DNA from: Acidimicrobiia bacterium
GTDB lineage: Bacteria > Actinomycetota > Acidimicrobiia > Acidimicrobiales > AC-14
Direction of reading: 5' to 3'
Assembly: GCA_023265025.1 (NCBI GenBank)
Contig: JAHFUP010000035.1
Coordinates: 1-39,508, forward strand
DNA length: 39,508 bases
This document shows, piece after piece, positions 23,828 to 32,941 of the stretch; positions within the stretch are counted from its first letter, which is position 1; every line of letters begins with the position of its first letter. Position numbers and translations under genes: made by a program. The notes beneath the pieces are model-generated. The model ran no database searches and had not been told where the DNA came from. It saw only the letters and a list, made by a program, of their open reading frames with translations.

Positions 23828-25396
23828 TCAGGCCGTGAACCAGCCCTGCACGTCGGCCACCACCACGGTGGAGCCGAGGTTGTTGTAGATCGTCACCTTG
23901 CCGCCGGTGCCAATCCTGGCGATGACCAGGTTCGGTACCGTCTGGCCGGCCACGAAGTTGAGGTTCGAGGCCAGGGGCCGGGGGAAGCCGGTCGGGTAGA
24001 CGGTGAGGTAGCTGTCCGGCCCGGGGGAGTCCGCCGCGGTCACGTTGAGTACCACGCCGGTGGCGTTGGCGGGGACACCGCCGGCGCCGGTGACCTGCAC
24101 GTCGAGCGTGCCACCCGTGCCGAGCTGGCCCATGGCGTTGCCGGGCACGCCGGTGCCGTCACGGGTGTCCAGGATGCGGGCCGGATTCGCCGGGAAGTAC
24201 TGCGAGCCCGGCAGCGCGGTACCCGACGCCACCGGGGCGGCGAAGTAGCCCTGGGTGTCGGCCACCACGTCGACGTTGCCGAGGTTGTTGTAGATGGCGA
24301 TCTTCCCGCCGTCACCCACCCGGGCGATGACCAGGTTCGGCACGGTCTGGCCCTGGATGAAGTTGAGGTTGGAGGCCAGCGGTCGGTTGCTGCCCGACGG
24401 CCACACGGTGAGGAAGCTCTCCACGCCGCTCACGTTGGTGGCGGTCACGTTGATGGCCACGGCCGTGCCGCCGGCCGCCGGCACGCCGCCGGCGTCGGTG
24501 ACCTTGAGCTCGATGGTGCCACCCGGGCCCACGGGAGCCGCCGTGCCGCCGGTGCCGTTGCGGGTGTCCAGGATGCGGGCCGGCGGAAGCGCGATGTAGC
24601 TGGAGCCGCTGGCGTCGCCCAGGAAGTAGCCCTGGATGTCGGCGGCCACGTTGACGCTGCCGAGGTTGTTGTAGAGCGACACCTTGCCGTCGACGCCGAC
24701 GCGGGCGATGACCAGGTTGGGCACCGACACACCGGGCACGAAGTTGAGGTTCGACGCCAGGGGCCGGGCCTGGCCGGTGGGCCACACGGTGAGGTAGCTG
24801 GCCGGGCCAGTGGCGTTGGTGGCCACCACGTTGAGGGCCACGGCCGTCACGTTGGAGGCGGGGACGCCGAGCGTGTCGGTGACCTTGACGTCGATCTGGC
24901 CGCCGGTGCCGATCGGGTTGACGGCGCCGCCGACGCCGGCGCCCGTGCGGGTGTCCAGCACACGAGCCGGGACGAGCGGAAAGTACGTCGAGCCGGGGAT
25001 GACGGGCACGTTCACGGTGAAGATGCTTCCGGGGCCGCCCTTGCTGGTGTTCGCGCACACGGCCCAGGGCACGTACTGGCCCGGGGCGAGCCCCGTCGTG
25101 TCGATCTGGGGCGTGAACTTGCCGTCGGCGTCAGAGGTGAAGTTGACCGTCGTGCCGGCGATGGCAGAGCTGCTGCCCTGCGTCGACAGGAAGACCAGGC
25201 CGTCGAGCGTCTTGGTGGCGTCGTGCGGGCACCCGGTGCCTGCGAAGACGATCTTGGTGCCGGCGGGACCGGAGGTCGGCGAGAAGGTGAATGCCACCTC
25301 CGGCGTCACCTGGGCGCCCGACGGGCCCGCCCCACTCACGAGCTGGAGCACCATCACCGCCGCTGCCAACGTAGTGAATACGTTGCGTTTCCTCAT
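23828..25396 (-). CDS. Secreted surface protein with three PARxLDTR repeats
   Basis: The 522-residue protein has a signal peptide (MRKRN, hydrophobic stretch, cleavage near 28), an Ig-like/TIG-like domain (about 32-130, FSPTSGPAGTKIVFAGTGC) and three tandem repeats (about 142-258, 271-385, 404-520). Each repeat starts with PARxLDTRxGTG and ends with NLNFxxGxxVPNLVIARxG, then YNNLGxxxVxADxQGYF. Such repeats are frequent in secreted actinobacterial proteins and have no assigned function; adhesive or envelope roles are guesses. The ATG at 25396 is fixed by a perfect AAGGAG 6 nt upstream; an ATG 24 bp earlier lacks one. A TAAGGT at 25492-25497 could be its promoter. Confidence 0.88.
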   Translation of the reverse strand: MRKRNVFTTLAAAVMVLQLVSGAGPSGAQVTPEVAFTFSPTSGPAGTKIVFAGTGCPHDATKTLDGLVFLSTQGSSSAIAGTTVNFTSDADGKFTPQIDTTGLAPGQYVPWAVCANTSKGGPGSIFTVNVPVIPGSTYFPLVPARVLDTRTGAGVGGAVNPIGTGGQIDVKVTDTLGVPASNVTAVALNVVATNATGPASYLTVWPTGQARPLASNLNFVPGVSVPNLVIARVGVDGKVSLYNNLGSVNVAADIQGYFLGDASGSSYIALPPARILDTRNGTGGTAAPVGPGGTIELKVTDAGGVPAAGGTAVAINVTATNVSGVESFLTVWPSGSNRPLASNLNFIQGQTVPNLVIARVGDGGKIAIYNNLGNVDVVADTQGYFAAPVASGTALPGSQYFPANPARILDTRDGTGVPGNAMGQLGTGGTLDVQVTGAGGVPANATGVVLNVTAADSPGPDSYLTVYPTGFPRPLASNLNFVAGQTVPNLVIARIGTGGKVTIYNNLGSTVVVADVQGWFTA

Positions 25397-25402
25397 GCAG
25401 TT

Positions 25403-25408
25403 CTCCTT
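25403..25408 (-). promoter_or_regulatory. Shine-Dalgarno AAGGAG of the surface repeat protein
   Basis: AAGGAG on the minus strand, 6 nt before the ATG at 25396, decides the start in favour of MRKRN. Unlike its neighbours this gene has a real leader, consistent with strong expression of a surface protein. Confidence 0.8.
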
Positions 25409-25501
25409 GTCGAGCCGCATCCCCGATCGAAGGCGATCACTGACCGCACAGGTGGGAACGAAGCGAGTTGCCGGCCGCCTTGGGCGCCGTAACCTTATCG
25501 C

Positions 25502-27880
25502 TTACTCCTGAAGACGCCGCACACCCCCCTCCGGTTGACGCCGGCGGCGCGATTTCCGTCCCGGAACGACGAGACCGACGAGGGCGACCAAGCCGGCGAA
25601 AGCGATGCTCCGCCCGTGCATCTCGTCCGGGTTTCGGTAGGAGAACCGCACCTCGTGACGCCCCGCCGGCACGACCACGCCCCGAAAGACGCCGTCGACC
25701 CGCAGGACCCGGGTGCGCTCGCCGTCGACGGTCGCCGACCAGCCCGGGTCCCAGCGCGCCCCCACCCGGACGAACCCGCCGGCCGGGGCATCGACGTCCC
25801 AGACCTCCCGGTCGGCCGGCGCCGGCCTGCTGGCGGCCGTGCCGCCGGCGCCGGCGACCAGGCGGTCGAGGCCGACCACCGCCGCGGTCTTCGTGGGGTC
25901 CCAGCCGGCGGCCGCGACCGCCGCCCACATCGCCTCCTCCGTGGCCGGCGCCGCGGTGGCGACGACCATGGCCCCGCCCGGCGTCGACCGCTCGTACACC
26001 CAGGGCTCGGTGGCCGGCGGCACGAGCAGCCCGTAGCGCCCGGGGATCGGGACGTCGCGCTCGGCGATCACGGTCCGGACGTCGAGCACGTCGAGCAGCG
26101 GCGACGCGAGCTGTTCGCCCCGGGCCAGCGAGGGTGCCAGGTTGAGCTCCTCGGCGTACAGCCCGTAGTCGTCGATGAGCCGGAGGAACCGGTCGTAGTC
26201 CTTCGGGAACAGCACCGACAGGCCGTGGGCGTCGGCGACGCCGTAGGCCATCGAGACGTCCGGCGCGAACGGGGGGAACGGTGTCCGTATCCCGACGGTG
26301 ACGAACCGGCCGCCTCGTGCCGCGGCGATGTCGCTCACCGCGGTCGCCGGGTAGGCCGACGTCTGGCGGACGCTGGGGTACCACCGCGGGGTGTGGAAGG
26401 CAATCTCGCCGAGGGCGCAGGCCACGACGGCGGCGACCGCCAGCCGGGGCCTCGACCGGGCCACCCAGCCGGCGCCGGCGACGACCGCGGTGATCCCGAC
26501 CGCCAGCACCGCCCGCCGGCCGAGGTAGGCCGCGGGCACGCCGGGCTGGGCCTGCTCGTAGGCGAACCAGCCGGCGACGGCGACCGTCGCCAGCGCGGCG
26601 GTGACGACGAGGCCGACCCGCGCCCGGCGGGCGCCAGCCAGGAGGTCCTGCAGGCCCAGCGCGGCGAGGGGGAGCCCGAACGCCGGCAGTAGGAACAGCC
26701 ACCGGGGCGGCGAGCGGAAGCGGTCGTAGCCGGGCACCAGGTGGTAGAGGACGACGTGGGGCAGCCCGGTGAAGGCCAGCAGGACGGCGGCGCCGGCGCC
26801 GGCGGCGAGCAGCAGCCGGGCCCGGTCCCGCGAAGTGCCCCGGGCCCGCACGCCGGCGACGGCGGCGCCGGCGAGAAGGAGGCCCGTCACGCCGATGAAC
26901 GGCGAGTCCATGCGCAGCTCGTCCAGCGAGCCGATGAACACGTAGTCGGCCGCGTTCCCGGTGGCGTCGGGCACGACCGCCCGGATGGCCTCCCTCCGTG
27001 GGGCGTGGTCCTTCTGGGGCTCGCTCTCCTTGGTGCGTACTACCCGCCCCGATGTCGCCAGCGTCGGGAGCAGGACGGGCGCGGCGAGCAGGGCGCCCAG
27101 GGCCATGGCGAGGCCGAAGGCCAGCGCCGGCCGCAGGAGCGGCGCCGGCCCCCTGATGCGCCGGCCGGCGATGACGGCGACCGCCACCGCCACCACGGCC
27201 AGCCCCCCGTAGTAGACGTACTGCGGACTGCCCCCCAGGAGCCAGAGACCGGCGACGCCGGCCAGGGCGGCCGTCCTCCGTCGCGACGGCGCGGCCAGCA
27301 GCCACCATGCTGCGGCCAGCACCCAGGGCGTCCACACCATGCCGGCGACGTGGACCAGGTGGGTCGACCAATGGACCCAGAACGCGGCGGTGAACGCCAG
27401 CAGCCCTCCCACCCACGCCGGCAGCGGGCGGATCCCCACGGCCCGCCCCAGCACGTAGACGCCCAGTGCTCCGAGCACCAGATGGAGGAGCACGAAGAGG
27501 TCGTAGGCGTCGTAGGGCGACATGACCCCGCCCAGCCAGGTCGGCGGGTAGTACGGGCTCACGTTGCCGTTGGGGCTGACCGGCACGCCGGCGAGCAGCG
27601 TGGGGTTCCACTGGCGGATCTCGCCGTCGCGCATGCCCTCGGCCATGAACCTGAACCACGGGAAGAACTGGAACGTGGCGTCGGAGAGCTGCAGGTTGTG
27701 CGGTTCGTGGGCGGTGGGCAGCGCCGAGTACGGCGTGACGATGTTGAGGGCGTCAGCGGGGACCAGCGTCCGGCCCGGCCGGATCGACGGCCACAGGGCG
27801 AGCGTGCCGATGGCCAGGTAGGCGAGGGCGGCCCAGATCACCGGGCGCCGCGACAGTGCCGTCCGCAGGCCCGGGTGCAC
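25502..27880 (-). CDS. YfhO-type large membrane protein
   Basis: The 792-residue protein has about a dozen transmembrane helices followed by a C-terminal extracytoplasmic domain and a last helix before a basic tail. Family features are WPSIRPGRTLVPAD, the first large loop with FQFFPWFRFMAEGMRDGEI and QWNPTLLAGVPVSPNGN, and near the end GWSATVDGERTRVLRVDGVFRGVVVPAG, the conserved YfhO closing motif. YfhO-family proteins are GT-C-like; Bacillus YfhO is linked to glycosylation of lipoteichoic acid. Here it may decorate the exported polysaccharide. The GTG at 27880 follows TAGCGT by 8 nt (leaderless). It is divergent from a second YfhO gene 34 bp away. Confidence 0.83.
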   Translation of the reverse strand: MHPGLRTALSRRPVIWAALAYLAIGTLALWPSIRPGRTLVPADALNIVTPYSALPTAHEPHNLQLSDATFQFFPWFRFMAEGMRDGEIRQWNPTLLAGVPVSPNGNVSPYYPPTWLGGVMSPYDAYDLFVLLHLVLGALGVYVLGRAVGIRPLPAWVGGLLAFTAAFWVHWSTHLVHVAGMVWTPWVLAAAWWLLAAPSRRRTAALAGVAGLWLLGGSPQYVYYGGLAVVAVAVAVIAGRRIRGPAPLLRPALAFGLAMALGALLAAPVLLPTLATSGRVVRTKESEPQKDHAPRREAIRAVVPDATGNAADYVFIGSLDELRMDSPFIGVTGLLLAGAAVAGVRARGTSRDRARLLLAAGAGAAVLLAFTGLPHVVLYHLVPGYDRFRSPPRWLFLLPAFGLPLAALGLQDLLAGARRARVGLVVTAALATVAVAGWFAYEQAQPGVPAAYLGRRAVLAVGITAVVAGAGWVARSRPRLAVAAVVACALGEIAFHTPRWYPSVRQTSAYPATAVSDIAAARGGRFVTVGIRTPFPPFAPDVSMAYGVADAHGLSVLFPKDYDRFLRLIDDYGLYAEELNLAPSLARGEQLASPLLDVLDVRTVIAERDVPIPGRYGLLVPPATEPWVYERSTPGGAMVVATAAPATEEAMWAAVAAAGWDPTKTAAVVGLDRLVAGAGGTAASRPAPADREVWDVDAPAGGFVRVGARWDPGWSATVDGERTRVLRVDGVFRGVVVPAGRHEVRFSYRNPDEMHGRSIAFAGLVALVGLVVPGRKSRRRRQPEGGVRRLQE

Positions 27881-27888
27881 GGATGAGC

Positions 27889-27894
27889 ACGCTA
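27889..27894 (-). promoter_or_regulatory. -10 box TAGCGT for leaderless YfhO gene
   Basis: Minus-strand TAGCGT lies 8 nt before the GTG at 27880. The string TAGCGTGCT is shared with the promoter at 17931-17936. An upstream ATG at 27916 would place the promoter inside the gene and is less likely. Confidence 0.5.
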
Positions 27895-27914
27895 CCGGCA
27901 AGAATCCCGCCGAC

Positions 27915-30662
27915 ATGACCCGCGACACCCTCCGGCGGGCCGTCCTCCCCGGAGCGGTCTTCCTGGCCTGCGCGTTCCTGCTGATGCCCCAGGCCATGCT
28001 CGGCCAGCGGACCTACGCCGGCGTGGACCTCCTCGAGGCCAAGTCCCCGTACCGGGAGTCCCTCGGCCGCCCGCCCTACGTGAAGTCGCTGGTCCAGACC
28101 GACCAGGCCGAGGCGCTGGCCGGCCCGGTCTCGTTCTTCAAGGCGCTGCGGAGCGGCACGTTCCAGCGCTGGGACCCGAACCTGGCCGCCGGCTTCCCGA
28201 CGGGGACGTTGCCGTTGAACGGCCTCTTCTCCCCGTTCGGCATCGGGTTCCTGTTCCTGCCGGCCTGGTACGCCATCGGGCTCAAGGTCTTCCTGGCCCT
28301 CGTGTTCTGCCAGGCGTTCACCTACCTGCTCGTGCGCCGCCTCGGCGCCGCCGTCGGGCCGGCAATCCTCGCCGGCGTGGCCTTCACGTTCAGCGGCACC
28401 AACCTGGTCTTCATCCACCGGGTCGACGCCGTGTTCCTGGTGCCGGCGCTGTTCTGGGCCGTCCACCGCCTCGTCGCCGGCCGCTCGGGCCTACCCGGAG
28501 CGGTGGTGCTCGGCGGGCTGGTGGCGTGGGCGTGGGCCGAGGGGTTCCCGTCGGGCTGGGTGTTCTGCATCTACGCCACCGCGGCATGGGCGGCGTGGTT
28601 GGCGGTGCGGGGTGGTTCGGGCATCTGGGACGCGGCGAAGCGGGTGGTCCTGCCGGCAGTCGGCATCGTCTGGGGCGTGGCGCTGGCCGCCGTCACCCTC
28701 GTGCCGTTCATCTCCGAGGTCCTCGACCGGGGGACGCTCGACGTGCGCATCGGCCCCGGTGGTGAGCACATCCCGTCGATCCAGCTGTTCGGACTGTTCG
28801 ATCTCAGCGCCACGGGCCCTCCGCTGTCCGGGCCGTGGTGGAGCGGGCTGAACCCAGTGGAGAGCGTGTCCCACGTCGGCATGATCGCCGCGGTGGCGTT
28901 GGCCGCCGGCCTGGCCGGCGCCGCCCTCGGCCGGGTCCGCCTCACTCGCTCGGGCGCCGAGGCGTGGCCGTTCTTCTGCGGCCTGGCCGCGGTCGGCGTG
29001 CTGGTGAACTTCATCGGCACACCGCTGCTGACCGTCGTCGAGCACCTCCCGGGCATCGAGCGCAACCCGATCGGCCGCTCCCGGTTCCTCATCGGCCTCG
29101 CCGTCGCCGTGCTCGGCGCCCTGGCCCTCGACTCGTGGTGGGCCCGGCGCGCTGACGGCGTGGCGGCGACTCGGGCCGGCTCGGCGGTCACCCTGGCTGT
29201 CCTGACCGTCGCCGTCCTCCGTCCCGCGCCGGACTTCTTCCGCACCGCCTCGTCGTTCAACCTGCTCCGCCACATCACCTTCCACTTCGCCCTGGCCCTC
29301 GTCTTCGCCGGCGCCGCCGCCGGCGTCGCCTACTACGCCTGGCGCCGGCCGTCGGCCCGCGTCGGCGCCGGCGCCACGCTGGCCCTGGCCGCGCTGCTCT
29401 TCGTCCAGCTGGGTTGGCCGCTGCGCCACTTCACGCCCGAGGCGCCAGTGGGGGACTTCTACGGCGAGCGGGCCGGGCACCGGGCCCTGCGCGCGCTGCT
29501 CGACGACGGCTACCGCTTTGCGGCCACCGAGTACAACTACTACCCGAACTCCGGCCAGGCCCTCGGCCTCCCCGACCTCCGAGGCCTGGCGCTGCACTCT
29601 CGGGAGTACAAGGCGCTGATCACCGCCTTCAACCCAGGGGCCTTCGGCCGCGACGCCCTCAAGGTCAACCTGCGCCGGGAGGAGTGGAACCTCACCTCAC
29701 CCCTCCTCGACCACCTCGGCGTGCGGTACTTCGCCGAGGGGGCCGACGAGCTGCCCTTCGGGCGGGTGGCCGACGGCGCCGACCTCGTCTGGGACCGCTG
29801 GGCGCCGGCGGGGGACCTGCCCGCCGATGTGATGTCGGGGGTGGCACCAGGGCCGCTGAACGGGATCTACGTTCCCCTCCGGGCCGGGAAAGGCTGCCGG
29901 GGCGCGTTCGTGACCATGACGCTGCTGACCGGCGACCGGGTGGTGGCCACGACCACCAGGCCAGCCTTCGACGTGGGCGGGGGATGGACGGGCTTCGCCG
30001 TGCTGGCCCGCACCGTCGCCGCCGGCGACCCCTACCGGTTCACCGCCACCACGACGCAGCCGGGCTGCCGCGTCGACGTCGGCATGAACGGCCCCCGCGC
30101 CGCCCGCCAGCTCCTGATCGAAGATCCCGACCAGGCCGTGCGCCTGGCCTCCACCACGGAGTCCTGGATCTACGAGCGCCCCTCGGCGTGGCCGCTGGTC
30201 AGCGCCCACGCCCGTTGGAAGGCATTCGGTGACCAGGCCACCCTGCTGGCGTGGGCCGCCACCCGGCCGCCCGAGGACGCCGACGTGGCCGCCTTCGTCG
30301 GCCACGCCCCGCCGGGGGCACCGGGGGTCGCCGGCCCGGCGCCGGCCGTGCCGGCGTTCGACATCTCCGACAACGGCGTGCGGGCCGAGGTGACGGGCGG
30401 TGTCGGCTCGCTGCTCGTCGTGTCCCAGAACCTGGCCGCCGGCTGGCGGGCGAAGGTCGACGGCCGGCCGGCCGCGATCGTGGCCGTCGACGGCGCCCTG
30501 ATCGGCGTCTTCGTCCCCGCCGGCACCCACACCGTGACCCTCGACTACCTGCCGCGCTCCTTCTTGGCCGGCGGGGCGGTGACGGGCGTGGCGATGCTCG
30601 CCGGCGGCGTCGTCCTCGTGCGCGCCGTGAGGCGAAGGGAGCCCGGGCGGCCCCACGAGTAG
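27915..30662 (+). CDS. YfhO-type large membrane protein
   Basis: The 915-residue protein shares the layout of its divergent neighbour: an N-terminal helix, a loop with SFFKALRSGTFQRWDPNLAAG, many helices to about residue 525, a long extracytoplasmic domain, the closing motif AAGWRAKVDGRPAAIVAVDGALIG, and a final helix with a basic end. This is the YfhO/GT-C-like group linked in Bacillus and Listeria to teichoic-acid glycosylation; the local sugar and target are unknown. Only 34 bp separate it from the other YfhO start, so promoters overlap. It precedes the methyltransferase and Wzt genes and may be co-transcribed with them. Confidence 0.83.
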   Translation: MTRDTLRRAVLPGAVFLACAFLLMPQAMLGQRTYAGVDLLEAKSPYRESLGRPPYVKSLVQTDQAEALAGPVSFFKALRSGTFQRWDPNLAAGFPTGTLPLNGLFSPFGIGFLFLPAWYAIGLKVFLALVFCQAFTYLLVRRLGAAVGPAILAGVAFTFSGTNLVFIHRVDAVFLVPALFWAVHRLVAGRSGLPGAVVLGGLVAWAWAEGFPSGWVFCIYATAAWAAWLAVRGGSGIWDAAKRVVLPAVGIVWGVALAAVTLVPFISEVLDRGTLDVRIGPGGEHIPSIQLFGLFDLSATGPPLSGPWWSGLNPVESVSHVGMIAAVALAAGLAGAALGRVRLTRSGAEAWPFFCGLAAVGVLVNFIGTPLLTVVEHLPGIERNPIGRSRFLIGLAVAVLGALALDSWWARRADGVAATRAGSAVTLAVLTVAVLRPAPDFFRTASSFNLLRHITFHFALALVFAGAAAGVAYYAWRRPSARVGAGATLALAALLFVQLGWPLRHFTPEAPVGDFYGERAGHRALRALLDDGYRFAATEYNYYPNSGQALGLPDLRGLALHSREYKALITAFNPGAFGRDALKVNLRREEWNLTSPLLDHLGVRYFAEGADELPFGRVADGADLVWDRWAPAGDLPADVMSGVAPGPLNGIYVPLRAGKGCRGAFVTMTLLTGDRVVATTTRPAFDVGGGWTGFAVLARTVAAGDPYRFTATTTQPGCRVDVGMNGPRAARQLLIEDPDQAVRLASTTESWIYERPSAWPLVSAHARWKAFGDQATLLAWAATRPPEDADVAAFVGHAPPGAPGVAGPAPAVPAFDISDNGVRAEVTGGVGSLLVVSQNLAAGWRAKVDGRPAAIVAVDGALIGVFVPAGTHTVTLDYLPRSFLAGGAVTGVAMLAGGVVLVRAVRRREPGRPHE

Positions 30663-30676
30663 GGTTGGGGGCAGGA

Positions 30677-31684
30677 ATGGACGGCCCCCGGTACGACACC
30701 GACGTCGACCTCTCGAACCGCAACAACAGCCACACGCTGATGGTCGAGCTGGTCGGTGGCACGAAGCGGGTCCTCGACGTGGGTTGCGCGACCGGCTACC
30801 TGGCCGAGGCGCTCGGTGAGCGTGGCTGCACAGTCTGGGCCGTCGAGTCCGATGCCGAGGCCGCCGAGGAGGCCCGCCCGCACGTCGAGCAACTCGTCCT
30901 GGGCGACGTGGAGTCCATGGACTTCGTCGAGGCGTTCGGCGATCAGCGCTTTGATGTGATCGTGTTCGGCGACGTCCTCGAGCACCTCCGGGACCCGCTG
31001 GCCGTGCTCCGCAACGCCCGCCGGCTGCTGGCCGACCGCGGCAGCGTGGTGGCGTCGATCCCCAACATCGCCCACGGCAGCGTGCGCCTCGCCCTCCTCG
31101 CCGGCCGCTTCGACTACCAGGACCTCGGCCTGCTGGACAGCACCCACGTGCGCTTCTTCACCCGCTCGTCGGTCGAGAATCTGTTCCGCGACGCCGGCCT
31201 GGTGCCGATCGACGTGCGCCGGACGACCGCCGGTTTCTTCGACACGCCGGTCCCCGTCCGGGAGTCCGAGTTCACCGCCGAGGTGATCGACGCCGTCCGG
31301 GCCGACCCCGAGTCGGCGACCTACCAGTTCGTGCTGCGGGCGGTGCCCGACGACGCCGACGCCGCGGTCGCCAAGCTGCGGGCCGACGCCGAGTCCCAGC
31401 GGGCCCGCATCGAGACCCTGGCCGGCGAGCTGTCGGTGGCGCGGGCGACGGTGGAGGACCTCCAGGGCCGGGCCGAGCAGGCCGAGAAGCGAGCCGACGA
31501 CCTGGAGACCCGGCTGGCCGGCGTGAGCGAGGATCTCGACGCCGCCCGTTCGGAGTCCGACGCCGCCCGTACCGAGTCCGATGCGGCGCGGGACCATCTC
31601 GAGAAGGTGATGGCGACGCGGACGATGCGGTGGTCGAAGCAGGCTCGGGAGGTCTACTCCCGCCTGCGCACCATCCGTGGATAG
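30677..31684 (+). CDS. SAM-dependent methyltransferase with C-terminal coiled coil
   Basis: The 335-residue protein has a class I methyltransferase domain (about 25-220) with the SAM motif VLDVGCATGYLAEAL, acidic VESD, FDVIVFGDVLEHLRDP and HVRFFTRSSVENLF. A predicted coiled coil follows (about 226-312; AKLRADAESQRARIETLAGE and onward, including SESDAARTESDAARDH). The basic amphipathic tail (TMRWSKQAREVYSRLR) may touch the membrane. It lies 8 bp before the Wzt gene. In E. coli O9a, WbdD pairs a methyltransferase/kinase with a coiled-coil ruler that sets O-antigen length for a Wzt with a binding domain. The resemblance is in layout only; no kinase domain is present here. Confidence 0.85.
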   Translation: MDGPRYDTDVDLSNRNNSHTLMVELVGGTKRVLDVGCATGYLAEALGERGCTVWAVESDAEAAEEARPHVEQLVLGDVESMDFVEAFGDQRFDVIVFGDVLEHLRDPLAVLRNARRLLADRGSVVASIPNIAHGSVRLALLAGRFDYQDLGLLDSTHVRFFTRSSVENLFRDAGLVPIDVRRTTAGFFDTPVPVRESEFTAEVIDAVRADPESATYQFVLRAVPDDADAAVAKLRADAESQRARIETLAGELSVARATVEDLQGRAEQAEKRADDLETRLAGVSEDLDAARSESDAARTESDAARDHLEKVMATRTMRWSKQAREVYSRLRTIRG

Positions 31685-31692
31685 CGAGGGTC

Positions 31693-32901
31693 ATGGCTGA
31701 CGCCGCGGTGACCGTCGAGGGGGTGAGCAAGCGCTTCCGCCTCTACCACGAGCGGAACCGGTCGCTGAAGGCCACGATCATGCGGGGCGGGCGGGTCCGC
31801 TACGACGAGTTCTGGGCTCTGCGCGACGTCTCCCTGCAGATCGAGGAGGGCACGACGTTCGGCCTCGTCGGCGAGAACGGCTCCGGCAAGTCGACCCTCC
31901 TGAAATGCATCGCCAAGATCCTCCGGCCCGACGCCGGCAAGATCCGGAGCCGGGGCAAGATGGCTGCCCTGCTGGAGCTGGGCTCCGGCTTCCATCCCGA
32001 GCTCTCGGGCCGCGAGAACGTCTTCCTCAACGGGTCGATCCTCGGCCTGTCGAAGCGGGAGCTGACCGCCCGCTTCGACGAGATCGTGGGCTTCGCCGGC
32101 CTCGAGCGCTTCATCGACCAGCCGGTCAAGAACTACTCCTCGGGCATGTACGTGCGGCTGGGGTTCTCGGTGGCCATCAACATCGACCCCGACGTCCTCC
32201 TCGTCGATGAGGTGCTGGCGGTGGGCGACGCCGTGTTCCAGCGGCGGTGCAACGAGAAGTTCGCCGACTTCCGCCGGGCGGGCAAGACGGTGGTCATCGT
32301 CAGCCACGCCGCCGACGCCATGCGGACCATGTGCGACAAGGTGGCGTGGCTGAAGGACGGCCAGGTCGTCGCCGAGGGTCGCTCCGAGGACGTCGTCGAC
32401 GACTACGTCGACCAGGGCCACGAGGACCGGGTCGAGGTCACCGCCGAGGTGGCGGAGAGCCGGTGGGGCTCGGGCGAGGTGCGCTTGCAGGACGTCCATC
32501 TGCTCGACGCCGCCGGCCGGGAGACCAGCCACCCGTCCACCGGCGACGCGGTCACCTTCCGGATGCGCTACCGGGCGGACAAGGCGGTGTCCAAGCCCGT
32601 CTTCGGGCTGGCGCTGGAGACGCTGGACGGCACCTGGCTGTGGGCCCACCACACACGCGACGCCGGCTTCGTGCCCGACGAGATCGCCGGCGAGGGCGTC
32701 GTCGACCTGCACGTCCCCAACCTGATGCTCCAGCCCGGCACGTACGACCTGTCCGCATCGGTGGTCGACTACACGACCACCCACCAGTACGACTACCTGC
32801 GCCGGTGCCTCCGCTTCGACGTGGAGCACGGCACGCCGCGGGAATCGGGCGGCTACGTGGCCCTCGGCGGGCAGTGGTCGTCCGACAGCTTCGACGCATG
32901 A
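31693..32901 (+). CDS. wzt: Polysaccharide ABC transporter ATP-binding protein with C-terminal substrate domain (Wzt)
   Basis: This 402-residue ATPase has Walker A GENGSGKST (60-68), the signature NYSSGMYVRLGFSVA, Walker B DVLLVDEVLAVGD and the switch-His segment VSHAADAMR. About 150 residues follow the ATPase (about 250-402) and form a beta-rich Wzt_C-like domain (FRMRYRADKAVSKPVFGLAL, LQPGTYDLSASVVDY). In O9a-type systems that domain binds the modified end of the finished chain before export. The permease gene lies two genes downstream, after the GT2-GT4 fusion. The protein couples ATP hydrolysis to export of a lipid-linked polysaccharide. Confidence 0.93.
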   Translation: MADAAVTVEGVSKRFRLYHERNRSLKATIMRGGRVRYDEFWALRDVSLQIEEGTTFGLVGENGSGKSTLLKCIAKILRPDAGKIRSRGKMAALLELGSGFHPELSGRENVFLNGSILGLSKRELTARFDEIVGFAGLERFIDQPVKNYSSGMYVRLGFSVAINIDPDVLLVDEVLAVGDAVFQRRCNEKFADFRRAGKTVVIVSHAADAMRTMCDKVAWLKDGQVVAEGRSEDVVDDYVDQGHEDRVEVTAEVAESRWGSGEVRLQDVHLLDAAGRETSHPSTGDAVTFRMRYRADKAVSKPVFGLALETLDGTWLWAHHTRDAGFVPDEIAGEGVVDLHVPNLMLQPGTYDLSASVVDYTTTHQYDYLRRCLRFDVEHGTPRESGGYVALGGQWSSDSFDA

Positions 32902-32941
32902 TCGCACGACCCACGACGCTGCACCGCCCGATGGGAGAGCC

